Source of the DNA: a virus
DNA: 37,249 nt
Reading direction: 5' to 3' (one strand)
Virus record (IMG/VR): IMGVR_UViG_3300047678_000471
Span: 1-37,249 of that record
This document shows positions 1 through 8,124 of the stretch, one piece after another (position 1 is the stretch's first letter; each line of letters opens with the position of its first letter). Position numbers and translations under genes: made by a program. The notes beneath the pieces are model-generated. The model had not been told where the DNA came from. It saw only the letters and a program-made list of their open reading frames with translations, and made no database searches.

Positions 1-2
1 GG

Positions 3-92
3 CTTGACAATGTAACATCAGCTATGTGCATGCATCAGCAGCGGTTCGGGTTCGACGTTTATGGGGGTAAAAACAAAAAGGAACAAAGTTAA
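3..92 (+). CDS. 3' end of a host reading frame, running into the prophage left end
   Basis: A frame open from the window edge encodes about 29 residues, ending RFGFDVYGG then KNKKEQS and a TAA stop at 90-92. The part before about 65 reads like real protein. The lysine-rich tail coincides with the A-rich left repeat (69-85), so the last residues and the stop are probably phage DNA. That suggests a host gene interrupted or truncated by the insertion. I do not recognise the product. It may also be a chance open frame, as only 30 codons are visible. Confidence 0.3.
   Translation, partial: LDNVTSAMCMHQQRFGFDVYGGKNKKEQS
69..85 (-). repeat. Left-end transposase-site-like repeat L1
   Basis: Read on the minus strand this is TGTTCCTTTTTGTTTTT. 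It differs at one position from the right-end repeat at 37135-37151 (TGTTCCGTTTTGTTTTT), in inverted orientation. Mu ends carry several such MuA-binding sites; here there are two on each side. The L1 and R1 orientations point outward symmetrically, as expected for prophage termini. Confidence 0.65.
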
Positions 93-159
93 AATATAAA
101 AAAGTGCGAAAAATGCACAACTGGTGCGGCTTTCAGCCGATTTTTAGAATTGTGCAGAA

Positions 160-176
160 AAAAACAAAACGGAAAT
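160..176 (-). repeat. Left-end transposase-site-like repeat L2
   Basis: The minus-strand reading is ATTTCCGTTTTGTTTTT, matching the right-end copy at 15 of 17 positions. It lies about 90 bp inside L1, whereas the two right-end copies are only 22 bp apart. Asymmetric spacing of the end sites is also a feature of Mu. The stretch 93-197 holds no gene; it contains this repeat and a few GTGC/GCAC short inverted words. Confidence 0.55.
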
Positions 177-197
177 TATGTTGGATTAGCTTATATT

Positions 198-1055
198 TTA
201 CTTCAATTTTGGGAGCCGCTCGTTAATATCATCTATGGCTTTCCACAATTTTGACACTTCACGTCTTGTATCATTAAAGTAATTACGCAAATCCCGGGTA
301 TGGACTTCCACCACTTTAAAGAGGGCCAAAAGGTCGTTAAAATGCCTTTTATATGGTGTATAAGTGTCGTTATCGCTAACTAATTCAAGGTGGTGCTTAT
401 CAGCCTTGTACAGGCGCTTGCAAACAATACCGTCATCTTTGTCAAATACAACGTGGATAAAGCCTTCACGCAATTCGTGCATGGGATTTTGAAGCAAAAT
501 AGCTATCACATGGTCGCCATCTTTTATGGTGCCGTGCATACTATCGCCGGTTACCTGGCAACGTATATGAATGCCAGGCCCCAGATTTGGTATATACAGC
601 GTTGGAAGCTGGTTTAGCTTGTCTTTATCGGCCAAAATCTGCGCCATCCCGGCGGCGGCTTTAGTATCAAAATCATACACATTACCACTCCATTTTTGCC
701 CATAATTCACCTGATCTTCCCCTACAATTGACAATTTTACATTATCTGAAATACCCCATTTTGGGGTACGTAGGTGGACATTTGGGTGGACATTTAGATG
801 GACATTTTCCTGCTTTTTTTCATCAACTAATTTTTCATTTAGGTGGACATTCTTAAAATCTTTACTTATCAAAATTCCCGGATCAACACCAAAAAAATCA
901 GCAATCAATAAAATTGTTTCAATATTTGGCTCCGTGTGCCCTGTTTCATAATTTGCAACAGTACCCCTCTTTAAACCCAATGCGGCAGCGGCTTCCGCTT
1001 GTGTAAGCCCCTTTTTCTTTCTTAAAAAAATAAGGTTGTTTTTAAGGTTATTCAC
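198..1055 (-). CDS. S24-family phage repressor (XRE HTH plus LexA-like autoprotease)
   Basis: The 285-aa protein should keep the lytic genes silent and be inactivated by self-cleavage during the SOS response. Residues about 8-60 form an XRE-type HTH (GLTQAEAAAALGLKRGTVANYE). The C-terminal half is a LexA/S24 peptidase domain, with the catalytic serine in GDSMHGTI (Ser172), the lysine in VCKRLYK (Lys213) and a possible Ala-Gly cleavage site at AAAGMA (135-136). The start is GTG at 1055; no ATG fits. The linker carries tandem NVHL/NVHP four-residue repeats, seen in DNA as repeated GGTGGACATTT units at about 773-851. It is divergent from the early operon and shares the operator at 1074-1110 with it. 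Confidence 0.9.
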   Translation of the reverse strand: MNNLKNNLIFLRKKKGLTQAEAAAALGLKRGTVANYETGHTEPNIETILLIADFFGVDPGILISKDFKNVHLNEKLVDEKKQENVHLNVHPNVHLRTPKWGISDNVKLSIVGEDQVNYGQKWSGNVYDFDTKAAAGMAQILADKDKLNQLPTLYIPNLGPGIHIRCQVTGDSMHGTIKDGDHVIAILLQNPMHELREGFIHVVFDKDDGIVCKRLYKADKHHLELVSDNDTYTPYKRHFNDLLALFKVVEVHTRDLRNYFNDTRREVSKLWKAIDDINERLPKLK

Positions 1056-1073
1056 TTCCTGTTAATAATTTTT

Positions 1074-1110
1074 TTGTTTCAAAATTTGACAATGTCAAAA
1101 AATGAAACAA
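1074..1110. promoter_or_regulatory. Palindromic operator between repressor and early genes
   Basis: A 37-bp imperfect palindrome with outer arms TTGTTTCA / TGAAACAA and a core TTTGACAATGTCAAA that is symmetric except for its central base. Its place between the divergent repressor and early genes makes it the likely repressor-binding site. It overlaps the -33 element of the putative early promoter, which gives a simple blocking mechanism. The function is inferred. Confidence 0.7.
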
Positions 1111-1116
1111 TATTTG
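1085..1116 (+). promoter_or_regulatory. Putative early promoter (Bacteroidota type)
   Basis: TTTG at 1085-1088 is followed after 20 bases by AATATTTG at 1109-1116. This matches the Bacteroidota consensus (TTTG, 19-21 bases, TAnnTTTG) at all but one defined base. Transcription would start near 1120, downstream of the ATG at 1102. That is why the next gene is better started at 1144. The -33 element lies inside the operator palindrome. Confidence 0.5.
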
Positions 1117-1143
1117 TGTTCTCTCAAAAAGAACAACGAAAGT

Positions 1144-1359
1144 ATGCTGAAAACTCGAATCAAACAACCTAAAAGAGATACCCACCGGGCCGCAAGGATA
1201 AAGAAAACTGCTGCTTTAACAGGCTATTCTGAAAGATATGTACGCATGGTGCTGGATGGCGATAGGCAGAGTGAGGGAGTTATGGCCGTGTTTATGGCCA
1301 TCAAAGATGGCGAAGATCAATTGCTTACTGAAGTGAAAAAATTAATCCCGTTTAACTAA
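1144..1359 (+). CDS. Small early DNA-binding-like protein
   Basis: The 71-residue basic protein contains a helix-turn-helix-like segment (AALTGYSERYVRMVLDGDRQ). It is the first gene of the early operon, four bases before the transposase, where Mu-like phages keep small regulators such as Ner. The frame is open from an ATG at 1102, but that start falls inside the operator and upstream of the predicted transcription start, so 1144 is preferred. A Ner-like or Cro-like role is inferred from position and the HTH only. Confidence 0.65.
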   Translation: MLKTRIKQPKRDTHRAARIKKTAALTGYSERYVRMVLDGDRQSEGVMAVFMAIKDGEDQLLTEVKKLIPFN

Positions 1360-1362
1360 TAT

Positions 1363-3426
1363 ATGCAAAAAAACGCCGCTACAAATAACGAGCTATACCT
1401 TGAAAGGGCCGACCTCGTACCGCATATAATGAGTTACGATGCTTTTATTAAGGCAAATAACCGAAATGGCGGTTACTGGCGAATGATGCAAAACCCCTTT
1501 GACGGCCGCATGCCTATGGTAAAGTTTGAAACCATGCGCCCGGCCCTAAAGGAAAAAATACAACGCTACTACGGCGGAGATATATATGCCCACTATGCTG
1601 CATTACACATACTGCAGCAATTGACGCCAGACCATCATGCTGAGGAATTTTACCGCAATTACCGATATGATGGCAATAAAGAACTTCCACCTGAATACCA
1701 GGCCCGCTGCTGCGAGGCTGTAAAATGGCTCAACTTCTTTATAAAAGCGCAGGATGAAAAACATTATATGAAGGATAAACTTGGCATCAAGCGCATAGAT
1801 ACCTTTTGGGAGGTATGTATAAAGCAACTCATTGCTTACAATGTAGCCCTGCCACATAGCTATGGCAACCTGGTAAGCAAGCCAGATAGCGCTATTAAAA
1901 AGTACCGGGCCAATAGTTACGCCTCACTTATAAGCGGCCATTTTGGCAATAAAAAAGCGGCTAAAATAGGCAAAGCCGAAGATGGCTACTGCCCCGAACG
2001 AGAACAGCAGCAATTAGTAGTGATTAAAAAGCTGGCCCGCCTGCCGATGAACCTCGATATGGCCCAAATAACAAGCATGGCCAACGCATTTTTTGCAAAA
2101 AAAGGATGGGCCCAGATAAGCGAAGCTACCGTAAGCAACAAAATACAGCTACTACTGCCAGAGATAGCTATGCAGCGTAAGGGGATGGGCTGGTACAACA
2201 ACAATGTAGCCATGCAGGTAAAAAGGGTGGCCCCTAAGTACCCCACCTACTTTTGGACACTCGACGGATGGACGGTAGAGCTGGCCTACCAGGACGAACA
2301 GGGCGGTAAAATGCGATATGATAACAGGCTGGTAATGGTAGTAGTGCTGGATGCCTGCAAAAAGTACCCCGTAGGCTGGGCCATTGGCGAAAGGGAGAAT
2401 ACCGACCTGATACGCATGGCCCTGCGCAACGCCATTATACACATGCAGGAGTTATTTGGTGCCGTGTACAGGCCCTGGCAAATACAAAGCGACAGGTACG
2501 GGTTGAAAAACCTAACGCCATTTTACAACGCCGTTAGCCATCTACATACCCCTGCTGCTGTAGGCAATGCTAAAAGCAAAATAGTAGAGCCCTATTTTAA
2601 GTATCTCAACAAAAAATACTGCCAGTTACTATATAACTGGACGGGCTTTAATATCAATGCCAAAAAAAACAACCAGCCGAATGTTGAATTTTTAAACAAA
2701 ATAAAAAAACAACTACCCGATAAGGCAGGTGTAGTAGAGCAGATAAACACATTTATGATGGCTGAGCGAAAGCTTAAAATTGCTGATTATGCGGCCCTCT
2801 GGCAAGCCATGCCTGCCGATAAGCAGGTTACCCTTAGCCCTGCCGATTGCATCCAGGTTTTCGGAAAGGCGCATAGTGAGTTTAACTCAATTACCGGCCT
2901 GGGCCTTATAGCCACGCTGGAAGGCAGAAAAATGACTTACGACAGCTTCGACCCCGATTTCCGGGCCCTGCAATTTTCAACCAAGTTTAAAATATACTAC
3001 GAGCCAACCGACCTGAGCCAGGTAGTAGCAGTTACCGAAGATGGCAAACGTAAATTTTTACTACACGATAAAATGGGAGTAGGTATGGGCTTTATGAATA
3101 CCACGCCGGAACAACTCGACTACCGGCAACGTATAAAAGATTTTAACACAGCCAGAAAAACCGAATTGGTTCAACAAAGTATAAGTGATGATGCCCTACT
3201 GGCAGATATAGTAGGCAGTACCGACTTTGACCTTAGCGATAGCGCTGAAGCAACATTAAAACTCATGCTAACCGATGAATATGGCCAACAAAAAGAACAC
3301 CTGCAGGATGCTAAGGGGCTAAAGCCATCAAAAAAACAGCAGCAGCTTAACCAGGCACAGCAGGAGTGGGACGAGGAGCACCAACGGCGCATCGAAAGCC
3401 AGATAGACGTAAACGACTATTTATAA
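1363..3426 (+). CDS. Mu-type DDE transposase (MuA-like)
   Basis: This 687-aa protein should bind the prophage ends and carry out the strand cleavage and strand transfer of replicative transposition. The catalytic triad is visible: Asp301 in TLDGWTVEL, Asp377 in IQSDRYG and Glu409 in SKIVEPYF. The length is close to that of MuA (663 aa). The N-terminal 200 residues would hold the end- and enhancer-binding domains. The C-terminus is rich in Lys and Gln, as expected for the MuB-contact region. It lies directly upstream of the MuB-like ATPase gene. Confidence 0.92.
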   Translation: MQKNAATNNELYLERADLVPHIMSYDAFIKANNRNGGYWRMMQNPFDGRMPMVKFETMRPALKEKIQRYYGGDIYAHYAALHILQQLTPDHHAEEFYRNYRYDGNKELPPEYQARCCEAVKWLNFFIKAQDEKHYMKDKLGIKRIDTFWEVCIKQLIAYNVALPHSYGNLVSKPDSAIKKYRANSYASLISGHFGNKKAAKIGKAEDGYCPEREQQQLVVIKKLARLPMNLDMAQITSMANAFFAKKGWAQISEATVSNKIQLLLPEIAMQRKGMGWYNNNVAMQVKRVAPKYPTYFWTLDGWTVELAYQDEQGGKMRYDNRLVMVVVLDACKKYPVGWAIGERENTDLIRMALRNAIIHMQELFGAVYRPWQIQSDRYGLKNLTPFYNAVSHLHTPAAVGNAKSKIVEPYFKYLNKKYCQLLYNWTGFNINAKKNNQPNVEFLNKIKKQLPDKAGVVEQINTFMMAERKLKIADYAALWQAMPADKQVTLSPADCIQVFGKAHSEFNSITGLGLIATLEGRKMTYDSFDPDFRALQFSTKFKIYYEPTDLSQVVAVTEDGKRKFLLHDKMGVGMGFMNTTPEQLDYRQRIKDFNTARKTELVQQSISDDALLADIVGSTDFDLSDSAEATLKLMLTDEYGQQKEHLQDAKGLKPSKKQQQLNQAQQEWDEEHQRRIESQIDVNDYL

Positions 3427-3443
3427 CTGCAAAACCAACCAAC

Positions 3444-4391
3444 ATGAAAAAAGAAATAAAAGACCAGGTAATAGCCGGTGTAAATCAGTACATCGAAAAC
3501 AATGGCCTTAGCCAGCAGGATGTGGCCCGGCAAACCGGTATCAATGCCGCATACCTCAGCATGATGCTGCGTGGCAACTATACGCTAAAAGATACCGAGA
3601 TAGCCGACCGCTACTTTTACACCCTTAGTGATTGGGCAGGCCTTCCTTTTGAAAAACAATACTGGGATATACTGCCCACACGCCAGTTTAAGGAGTGTAT
3701 AGCCTACCTCGAGCATGCCATGAGGCACAGCCAAACCATCACTTTATTGTGCGATACCGGTTTTGGAAAAACAGCCACCCTCGATAAATTTCAGCATAAG
3801 CATCCACGCCATTGCATCCGTATTACCGTTAATAGCTGCTACAGCCTTAAAGATATACTGGCTGTAATATGCGAAAAAACAGGTGTAGAGCAGGCATGGA
3901 GCACCAGCCTTACCCTTGGCAATATCATCCAGCGCTTTAAAGAGCTTAAGCACCAGGGCCACAAAATGATAGTAGTAATTGACGAAGCCGAAAACATGAA
4001 GCTGCCAGTGCTTAAAATGCTAAAGGGCCTCTACGATGGCATTAAAGGCTACGCAGCACTTGCCCTTGTAGGCACCGACCAGTTGATTCACATGCTCGAT
4101 AAAATGCGCCGCCGTGATGCCATAGGCATGCCACAGCTATACCGGCGTATAAAAGCCGGGGTAAAAATCATTAGCAACGATACCGGAGGCTTCAAAATAT
4201 TTTTCGAAAAGTATATCACTGGGGAGCAGGCCCTGCAAAAGCTGCTGCTTCAATTGTGCAGCAACTATGGTGAGCTGCACGACTATTTAGAGCCAGTACT
4301 GCGTGAAGCCGATATAAATAACCAGCCTGTTTCAGAACAATTATTTCGCCAATACCATAACCTGCCAAAATTTACCAACAGTCATGCATAA
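3444..4391 (+). CDS. MuB-like AAA ATPase, transposition target chooser
   Basis: The 315-aa protein starts with an HTH (about residues 20-48, LSQQDVARQTGINAAYLSMM), followed by an AAA ATPase core. Walker A is CDTGFGKT (103-110) and Walker B is IVVIDEAE (176-183). MuB uses ATP to coat target DNA, stimulates MuA and confers target immunity; the HTH-ATPase layout is that of MuB. The start at 3444 was chosen over a longer frame because it lies after the transposase stop and begins the conserved HTH domain. It overlaps the next gene by 8 bases, so the two are probably translationally coupled. Confidence 0.9.
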   Translation: MKKEIKDQVIAGVNQYIENNGLSQQDVARQTGINAAYLSMMLRGNYTLKDTEIADRYFYTLSDWAGLPFEKQYWDILPTRQFKECIAYLEHAMRHSQTITLLCDTGFGKTATLDKFQHKHPRHCIRITVNSCYSLKDILAVICEKTGVEQAWSTSLTLGNIIQRFKELKHQGHKMIVVIDEAENMKLPVLKMLKGLYDGIKGYAALALVGTDQLIHMLDKMRRRDAIGMPQLYRRIKAGVKIISNDTGGFKIFFEKYITGEQALQKLLLQLCSNYGELHDYLEPVLREADINNQPVSEQLFRQYHNLPKFTNSHA

Positions 4392-4743
4392 GTTAAAACT
4401 ATCCGTGCAGGACGAGATGTGCCTGCTACTCAATTGCGAGGATGATACTTACAGTAGCATCATTTACAAATATGGCTTAGCCTACCTTATGTGGTACCTG
4501 CCCTGCAACCCACGGCAGCGCCGCATACTGGAAGGCAGCAAAGTATTTTGGAATTGGTTTAAAACACAATGGTACATACACGATCAGGCGCTAATTGATG
4601 ATGCCGAATTTCACCAGGCCACTATAAAAGAGCGCCGCCTGTGGTTTAAGCGCTTGCATTGCCCGCAGGCAATGGCGGCAGAGGTAAAGCCAAATAGTAT
4701 TGTAATTGCTGAACTCTACAAAAAAGAAAAACTATGCTATTAA
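4384..4743 (+). CDS. Hypothetical early protein, 119 aa
   Basis: I do not recognise this protein. It is rich in Trp, Tyr and Leu (MWYLPCNPRQRRILEG, KVFWNWFKTQWYIH), with no signal peptide or clear membrane span. It overlaps the MuB-like gene by 8 bases and the DnaA-like gene by 10, so it is part of one tightly packed early operon. Base composition and codon use match its neighbours, which supports it as a real phage gene. Confidence 0.75.
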   Translation: MHKLKLSVQDEMCLLLNCEDDTYSSIIYKYGLAYLMWYLPCNPRQRRILEGSKVFWNWFKTQWYIHDQALIDDAEFHQATIKERRLWFKRLHCPQAMAAEVKPNSIVIAELYKKEKLCY

Positions 4744-5150
4744 CACCACACCAACAGCAACTTATATCAGCCATAGAGGCTGAGTACACAAGTATTATAG
4801 CAGCCATCACCGGCAAATCAGTAATTGTAAAATTTGTAATAGATGAGGATTTGGATAAAATGGCGATCGAAAAATCAATAAGGCACTATGTGTGCCAGCA
4901 CTTTGGTGTAAGCTGGGCCCAAATAGAAGGAAAGTACAGAGATAGGGTAATTACTACAGCCAGGCATGTGTACTGTTGGCTTTGCCGCAAAAATTTATCC
5001 ATGACTTTTAAAGCCATCGGGCAAAAAATAGGCAAGCACCATACTACTGTAATTGCCGGTATAGCATGTATTGATGATTACCTTGAGGTCAAAGATGAAA
5101 TCGTTGAAAATTCCATAAACACACTAACCCAATTAATAACATTGAAATGA
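4734..5150 (+). CDS. DnaA domain IV-like DNA-binding protein
   Basis: The 138-aa protein has in its C-terminal half the pattern of the DnaA origin-binding domain: ARHVYCWLCRK, then FKAIGQKIGKHHTTVIAG (about residues 80-115). This corresponds to the DnaA signature with IG, a basic loop, H-TTV and a following helix. There is no AAA domain. It probably binds DnaA-box-like sites or interferes with host initiation; which of these is unknown. Its place between transposition and replication genes suggests a role in replication or its control. Confidence 0.7.
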   Translation: MLLTPHQQQLISAIEAEYTSIIAAITGKSVIVKFVIDEDLDKMAIEKSIRHYVCQHFGVSWAQIEGKYRDRVITTARHVYCWLCRKNLSMTFKAIGQKIGKHHTTVIAGIACIDDYLEVKDEIVENSINTLTQLITLK

Positions 5151-5461
5151 TTAGCAAACCATTCACCATAACCATTAGCCGCTCCATGCTTGAAGGTATA
5201 TATGGCATTATTAGCGTTATCATACAAAGCCAACCAGCCGATGATGATGATAAGCTACTACTGGCTACCCTGGCCGAAATACGAAGCGATATGCATCGCC
5301 GCCTCGATAAAGTACAGCAGGAGTATCGCTTTACCTTAAGCCCGGCTAAAGCCATCGCATTACGCATTATGGCTACTAATTTTTGCCTCGATATTAAAAC
5401 ATACACTGGCAACAAGCTGCACCAGCTAAGTAATCAAATTCACAAACATTACAGTAATTAA
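5147..5461 (+). CDS. Hypothetical early protein, 104 aa
   Basis: I do not recognise this small, probably helical soluble protein. It contains an acidic patch (QPADDDDKLLLATLAEIRSD) followed by basic helices. It overlaps the upstream stop codon by the ATGA arrangement, so it is cotranslated with the DnaA-like gene. Confidence 0.7.
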   Translation: MISKPFTITISRSMLEGIYGIISVIIQSQPADDDDKLLLATLAEIRSDMHRRLDKVQQEYRFTLSPAKAIALRIMATNFCLDIKTYTGNKLHQLSNQIHKHYSN

Positions 5462-5468
5462 TCAGCAC

Positions 5469-5594
5469 ATGATACTATTGCTACTCACCCTGCTTTACAT
5501 AAGCGCTTACAGTGTTGACCAATGGATTGCCTACAACGAATTAAAACAACGCCGCAAGGCCCGGCGCAGCAAAGTACAACCACGTTTAAAATAA
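5469..5594 (+). CDS. Small membrane protein, 41 aa
   Basis: A short frame begins MILLLLTLLYISAYSVDQWI, one hydrophobic segment at residues 2-16, and ends in a very basic tail (KQRRKARRSK). It is codirectional, lies between its neighbours with short gaps (7 and 18 bases), and the codon use fits. A single-pass inner membrane protein with a cytoplasmic positive tail is likely. The function is unknown. Confidence 0.5.
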   Translation: MILLLLTLLYISAYSVDQWIAYNELKQRRKARRSKVQPRLK

Positions 5595-5612
5595 TCTTTA
5601 AAACAATATAAA

Positions 5613-6254
5613 ATGAGTAATGTAAAATTTCACACCCAAAAAGATAGTGTATGGGTTAATGCCGCAGGCGATGCGGTGCCTGTAAAATTTGTGCCTAAAG
5701 TTGATAAGGTAAAAGAAAGCCTGGGGCAAAAAGTACATAAAGCTGCATTGCAGGCCGAAAAGCAATTATCCGATTTGCATAAACTTTTAACCGAAGCCTC
5801 AACCGAAGTGCTGCAGCTTATACGAGATGAATATGCAGTTAAAAGTGGCAAACAAAAAAAACAAGGTAAAGGCGCTTTTACATGGTTCAATTTCGACAGG
5901 AGCATAAAGATAGAAGGTGATGTAAACGACATTGTAAAATGGGATGGCCCATTGATGACAGAGGCGCACGAGCTTTTAAAACAATACATCAATGCCAATC
6001 TTAACGGAGCCAATGAATTGATTGCCGGATTAGTTACTGCCGCATTTGCCAACACTCGTGGCATGATAGATAGCGGCAAAGTGTTTCAGATACTCAAGTA
6101 CCAGGATAAAATAAAAAACAAAGAATTTCAAAAAGCCTGTGAACTGATGAAACAGGCCCAAACTATAGACCGTACAAAGATGTACATGCGTGTATGGGAG
6201 AAGGCAGATACTGGCGAGTATCGCAACATAAACCTCAACTTTAGCAGCATATAA
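5613..6254 (+). CDS. DUF3164-family protein
   Basis: The 213-aa protein resembles DUF3164 proteins, which occur in the early regions of Mu-like phages. Visible features are the N-terminal W-x-N-A-x-G-x-x-VP segment (VWVNAAGDAVPVKFVP), a helical region at 35-75, the F-W/N-F-DRS-K-I strand (FTWFNFDRSIKIEGD) and a long helical C-terminus. The molecular role of the family is not known. Confidence 0.8.
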   Translation: MSNVKFHTQKDSVWVNAAGDAVPVKFVPKVDKVKESLGQKVHKAALQAEKQLSDLHKLLTEASTEVLQLIRDEYAVKSGKQKKQGKGAFTWFNFDRSIKIEGDVNDIVKWDGPLMTEAHELLKQYINANLNGANELIAGLVTAAFANTRGMIDSGKVFQILKYQDKIKNKEFQKACELMKQAQTIDRTKMYMRVWEKADTGEYRNINLNFSSI

Positions 6255-6333
6255 TGGCTGAAAAAGTTATTTTTTGCAAAAAAATCAACTCAAAAAATAC
6301 ATAAGTATTTAAAAATCAGATAATTATTAAAAA

Positions 6334-7125
6334 ATGCACCCTCAAAAAATGGAAAGTATTGCCAACTTAAAACCAATTGCCGGTGCAAAAGTTGATTTGC
6401 CACAAAAGCCATATAAGAAAAAGAAAATCAAGATGTTACGCCCCTCTCAAATCATCAAAAAAGAGCGGCAGTATATCGATTTGGATGGCCCGCTTGGCGA
6501 AAGCATTGGCAGAATTGAAAGGGGCACAAAAATATTCATTACCGGCCGCAGCTATAGCGGTAAAAGCAGCATTATAATCAGGCTATGCCGGGCTATGTCC
6601 CAGCACATGAGGGTTGATTACAACAACCACGAAGAGAAGGGCGGCGATGCTGCAACTGTAAAGGAAAAAATGCGCCTGGCAGGCATTGACGAAAGCCACG
6701 ATGATAGTATCCGGTTTTACAAGGCCCCAATTACCAGCGATGTGGAAGAAACTTTTTCGGAAATACTTTTAAAACGCAATAGTGCAGGCTTTGCGGTGCT
6801 CGATAGTGTGCAGCATGCCGGTATGGGTAAGCGGGAGTATATTGAATTTACCAACATGTTTTGCAACCCCCGCCGGGGCAAAATAATAGCCTTCATCAGC
6901 CATTGGCAAAAGAACGACCTTACTAAGCACCTGCTGCATGATTGCGATGTGAAGCTGGAAGCTATGCATTATGTGGTGTATGTAGAAAGTCGACTTGAAG
7001 GCGCTACCAACAAGCCGATAGTTATTTGGGAAGAAGGTGCCAAAAAAGCCTGGGGTAAAAATTATAAAGCAGTGATCAACGGCGATTACTGGCCGGGTAG
7101 AAAGAATAATAAAAGGAAAAAATAG
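6334..7125 (+). CDS. RecA/KaiC-like P-loop ATPase
   Basis: The 263-aa protein has a Walker A motif GRSYSGKSS at residues 71-79, an acidic NNHEEKGG at about 97-104 (possible catalytic Glu) and a Walker B-like AGFAVLDSV at 151-159, the order seen in RecA/RadA/DnaB-type ATPases. The N-terminus and C-terminus are very lysine-rich, suggesting DNA or RNA contact. It is a second ATPase besides the MuB-like one. A role in phage DNA replication or recombination is inferred. The cassette array begins after its stop. Confidence 0.7.
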   Translation: MHPQKMESIANLKPIAGAKVDLPQKPYKKKKIKMLRPSQIIKKERQYIDLDGPLGESIGRIERGTKIFITGRSYSGKSSIIIRLCRAMSQHMRVDYNNHEEKGGDAATVKEKMRLAGIDESHDDSIRFYKAPITSDVEETFSEILLKRNSAGFAVLDSVQHAGMGKREYIEFTNMFCNPRRGKIIAFISHWQKNDLTKHLLHDCDVKLEAMHYVVYVESRLEGATNKPIVIWEEGAKKAWGKNYKAVINGDYWPGRKNNKRKK

Positions 7126-7204
7126 AAATTAGATGTAAAAACAAACTATATGTCAACTCCACAATTTTACTTACTTATCTGAAACGACTTTAAATAAAAT
7201 AAAA

Positions 7205-7957
7205 ATGGCTCAAAAGTCAAACATACAATGGACTGATGCAACTTGGAATATCGCAAGAGGTTGCACAAAAGTAGATGAAGATTGCAAGTTTTGTTATATG
7301 TATAGGGATAGTTTTGATAATACAAGATATAACCCTTTGCAAGTAACGAAAACTAAAACAGTTTTCAATTTGCCTTTGAAGATAAAAGAACCTTCAAAGA
7401 TTTTTACCTCGTCATTAACAGATGTATTTCATCCTGATTGCGATGCTTTTAGAAATGAAATGTGGGATATAATTCGCAAATGCCCACAGCATACTTTTCA
7501 GATACTTACTAAACGACCTGAAAGAATTGAAGCAAACACACCTGCTGATTTATTACAGGCAGAAAATATTTTGTTTGGCACAAGTGTAGGAAGTGAGAAA
7601 GGCAAACAAAGGATTTACGATTTATTAAAAGTTGATTGCAAAACTCGTTTCATTTCATTTGAACCACTACACGAAAGAGTAGATATGAATTTAGATTTAC
7701 TGGACTTGCTTAAAATTCATTGGGCAATTATTGGTGGTGAAAGTGGTAATGAAACTGGCAAATATCGTTATCGCCCTTGTCAAGTTGAATGGATGGAAGA
7801 ACTTGTAAAAGACTTAACACCAACAACTGCAATTTTCGTCAAACAAATGGGAACACATTTAGCAAAAGAGTTAAAAATGTCTGATAGGCACGGTGGGAAC
7901 ATTGATGAATTTCCGTCCACCTTGCAAATTAGAGAGTTTCCCAAAGGTAGCAGCTAA
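7205..7957 (+). CDS. DUF5131 (phage Gp37/Gp68) family protein
   Basis: The 250-aa protein is recognisable as the phage Gp37/Gp68 family: IQWTDATWN near the start, a CX6CX2C cysteine cluster (Cys20, Cys27, Cys30 in GCTKVDEDCKFCY), then FTSSLTDVFHPD, FQILTKRPERI, FGTSVGSE, SFEPLHER and IIGGESG. The cysteines suggest an iron-sulphur or metal site on a TIM-barrel-like fold, but the activity is unknown. The TAA stop lies inside the left end of the first attC-like site (7953-7959). It is the first gene of the array; no attC-like end is visible upstream. Confidence 0.85.
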   Translation: MAQKSNIQWTDATWNIARGCTKVDEDCKFCYMYRDSFDNTRYNPLQVTKTKTVFNLPLKIKEPSKIFTSSLTDVFHPDCDAFRNEMWDIIRKCPQHTFQILTKRPERIEANTPADLLQAENILFGTSVGSEKGKQRIYDLLKVDCKTRFISFEPLHERVDMNLDLLDLLKIHWAIIGGESGNETGKYRYRPCQVEWMEELVKDLTPTTAIFVKQMGTHLAKELKMSDRHGGNIDEFPSTLQIREFPKGSS

Positions 7958-8082
7958 CGTTCGACGGCTTTCTGCTGCGGGGATTTGATGCACGTCTGCC
8001 CATTAAAGCACTAAAGCCAGTGAACGAACAAATGTTGAAGGTTTGCACTTTCGCCCCGTAGCGGAAAACCGATTGTTGGCGG
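7953..8082 (+). repeat. attC-like site A
   Basis: The left arm is GCTAAC, 6 unpaired bases, then CGGCTTTCTGCTGCGGGG. The right arm is CCCCGTAGCGGAAAACCG, 3 unpaired bases, then GTTGGC. The arms pair over most of their length, with a variable middle. The length is 130 bp, within the range of attC sites. The stop codon of the preceding gene is part of the left end. The site is not a simple terminator, because it lacks a short loop and a U-tract. Confidence 0.7.
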
Positions 8083-8124
8083 TTCGTGCTTTTGTAAATT
8101 TAGAACATTAAAAATATATTCAAC

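Noticed and set aside
1-70. GGTTCGGGTTCGAC resembling a tRNA or tmRNA T-arm at the left edge
   Set aside because: No acceptor stem, anticodon arm or CCA can be formed around it, and the stretch reads better as the end of a protein frame.
390-617. Plus-strand frame opposite the repressor
   Set aside because: It overlaps the catalytic half of the S24 repressor and shows no domain.
7205-7957. DUF5131 gene as a true radical SAM enzyme
   Set aside because: The cysteine spacing is CX6CX2C, not the CX3CX2C of classic radical SAM proteins.
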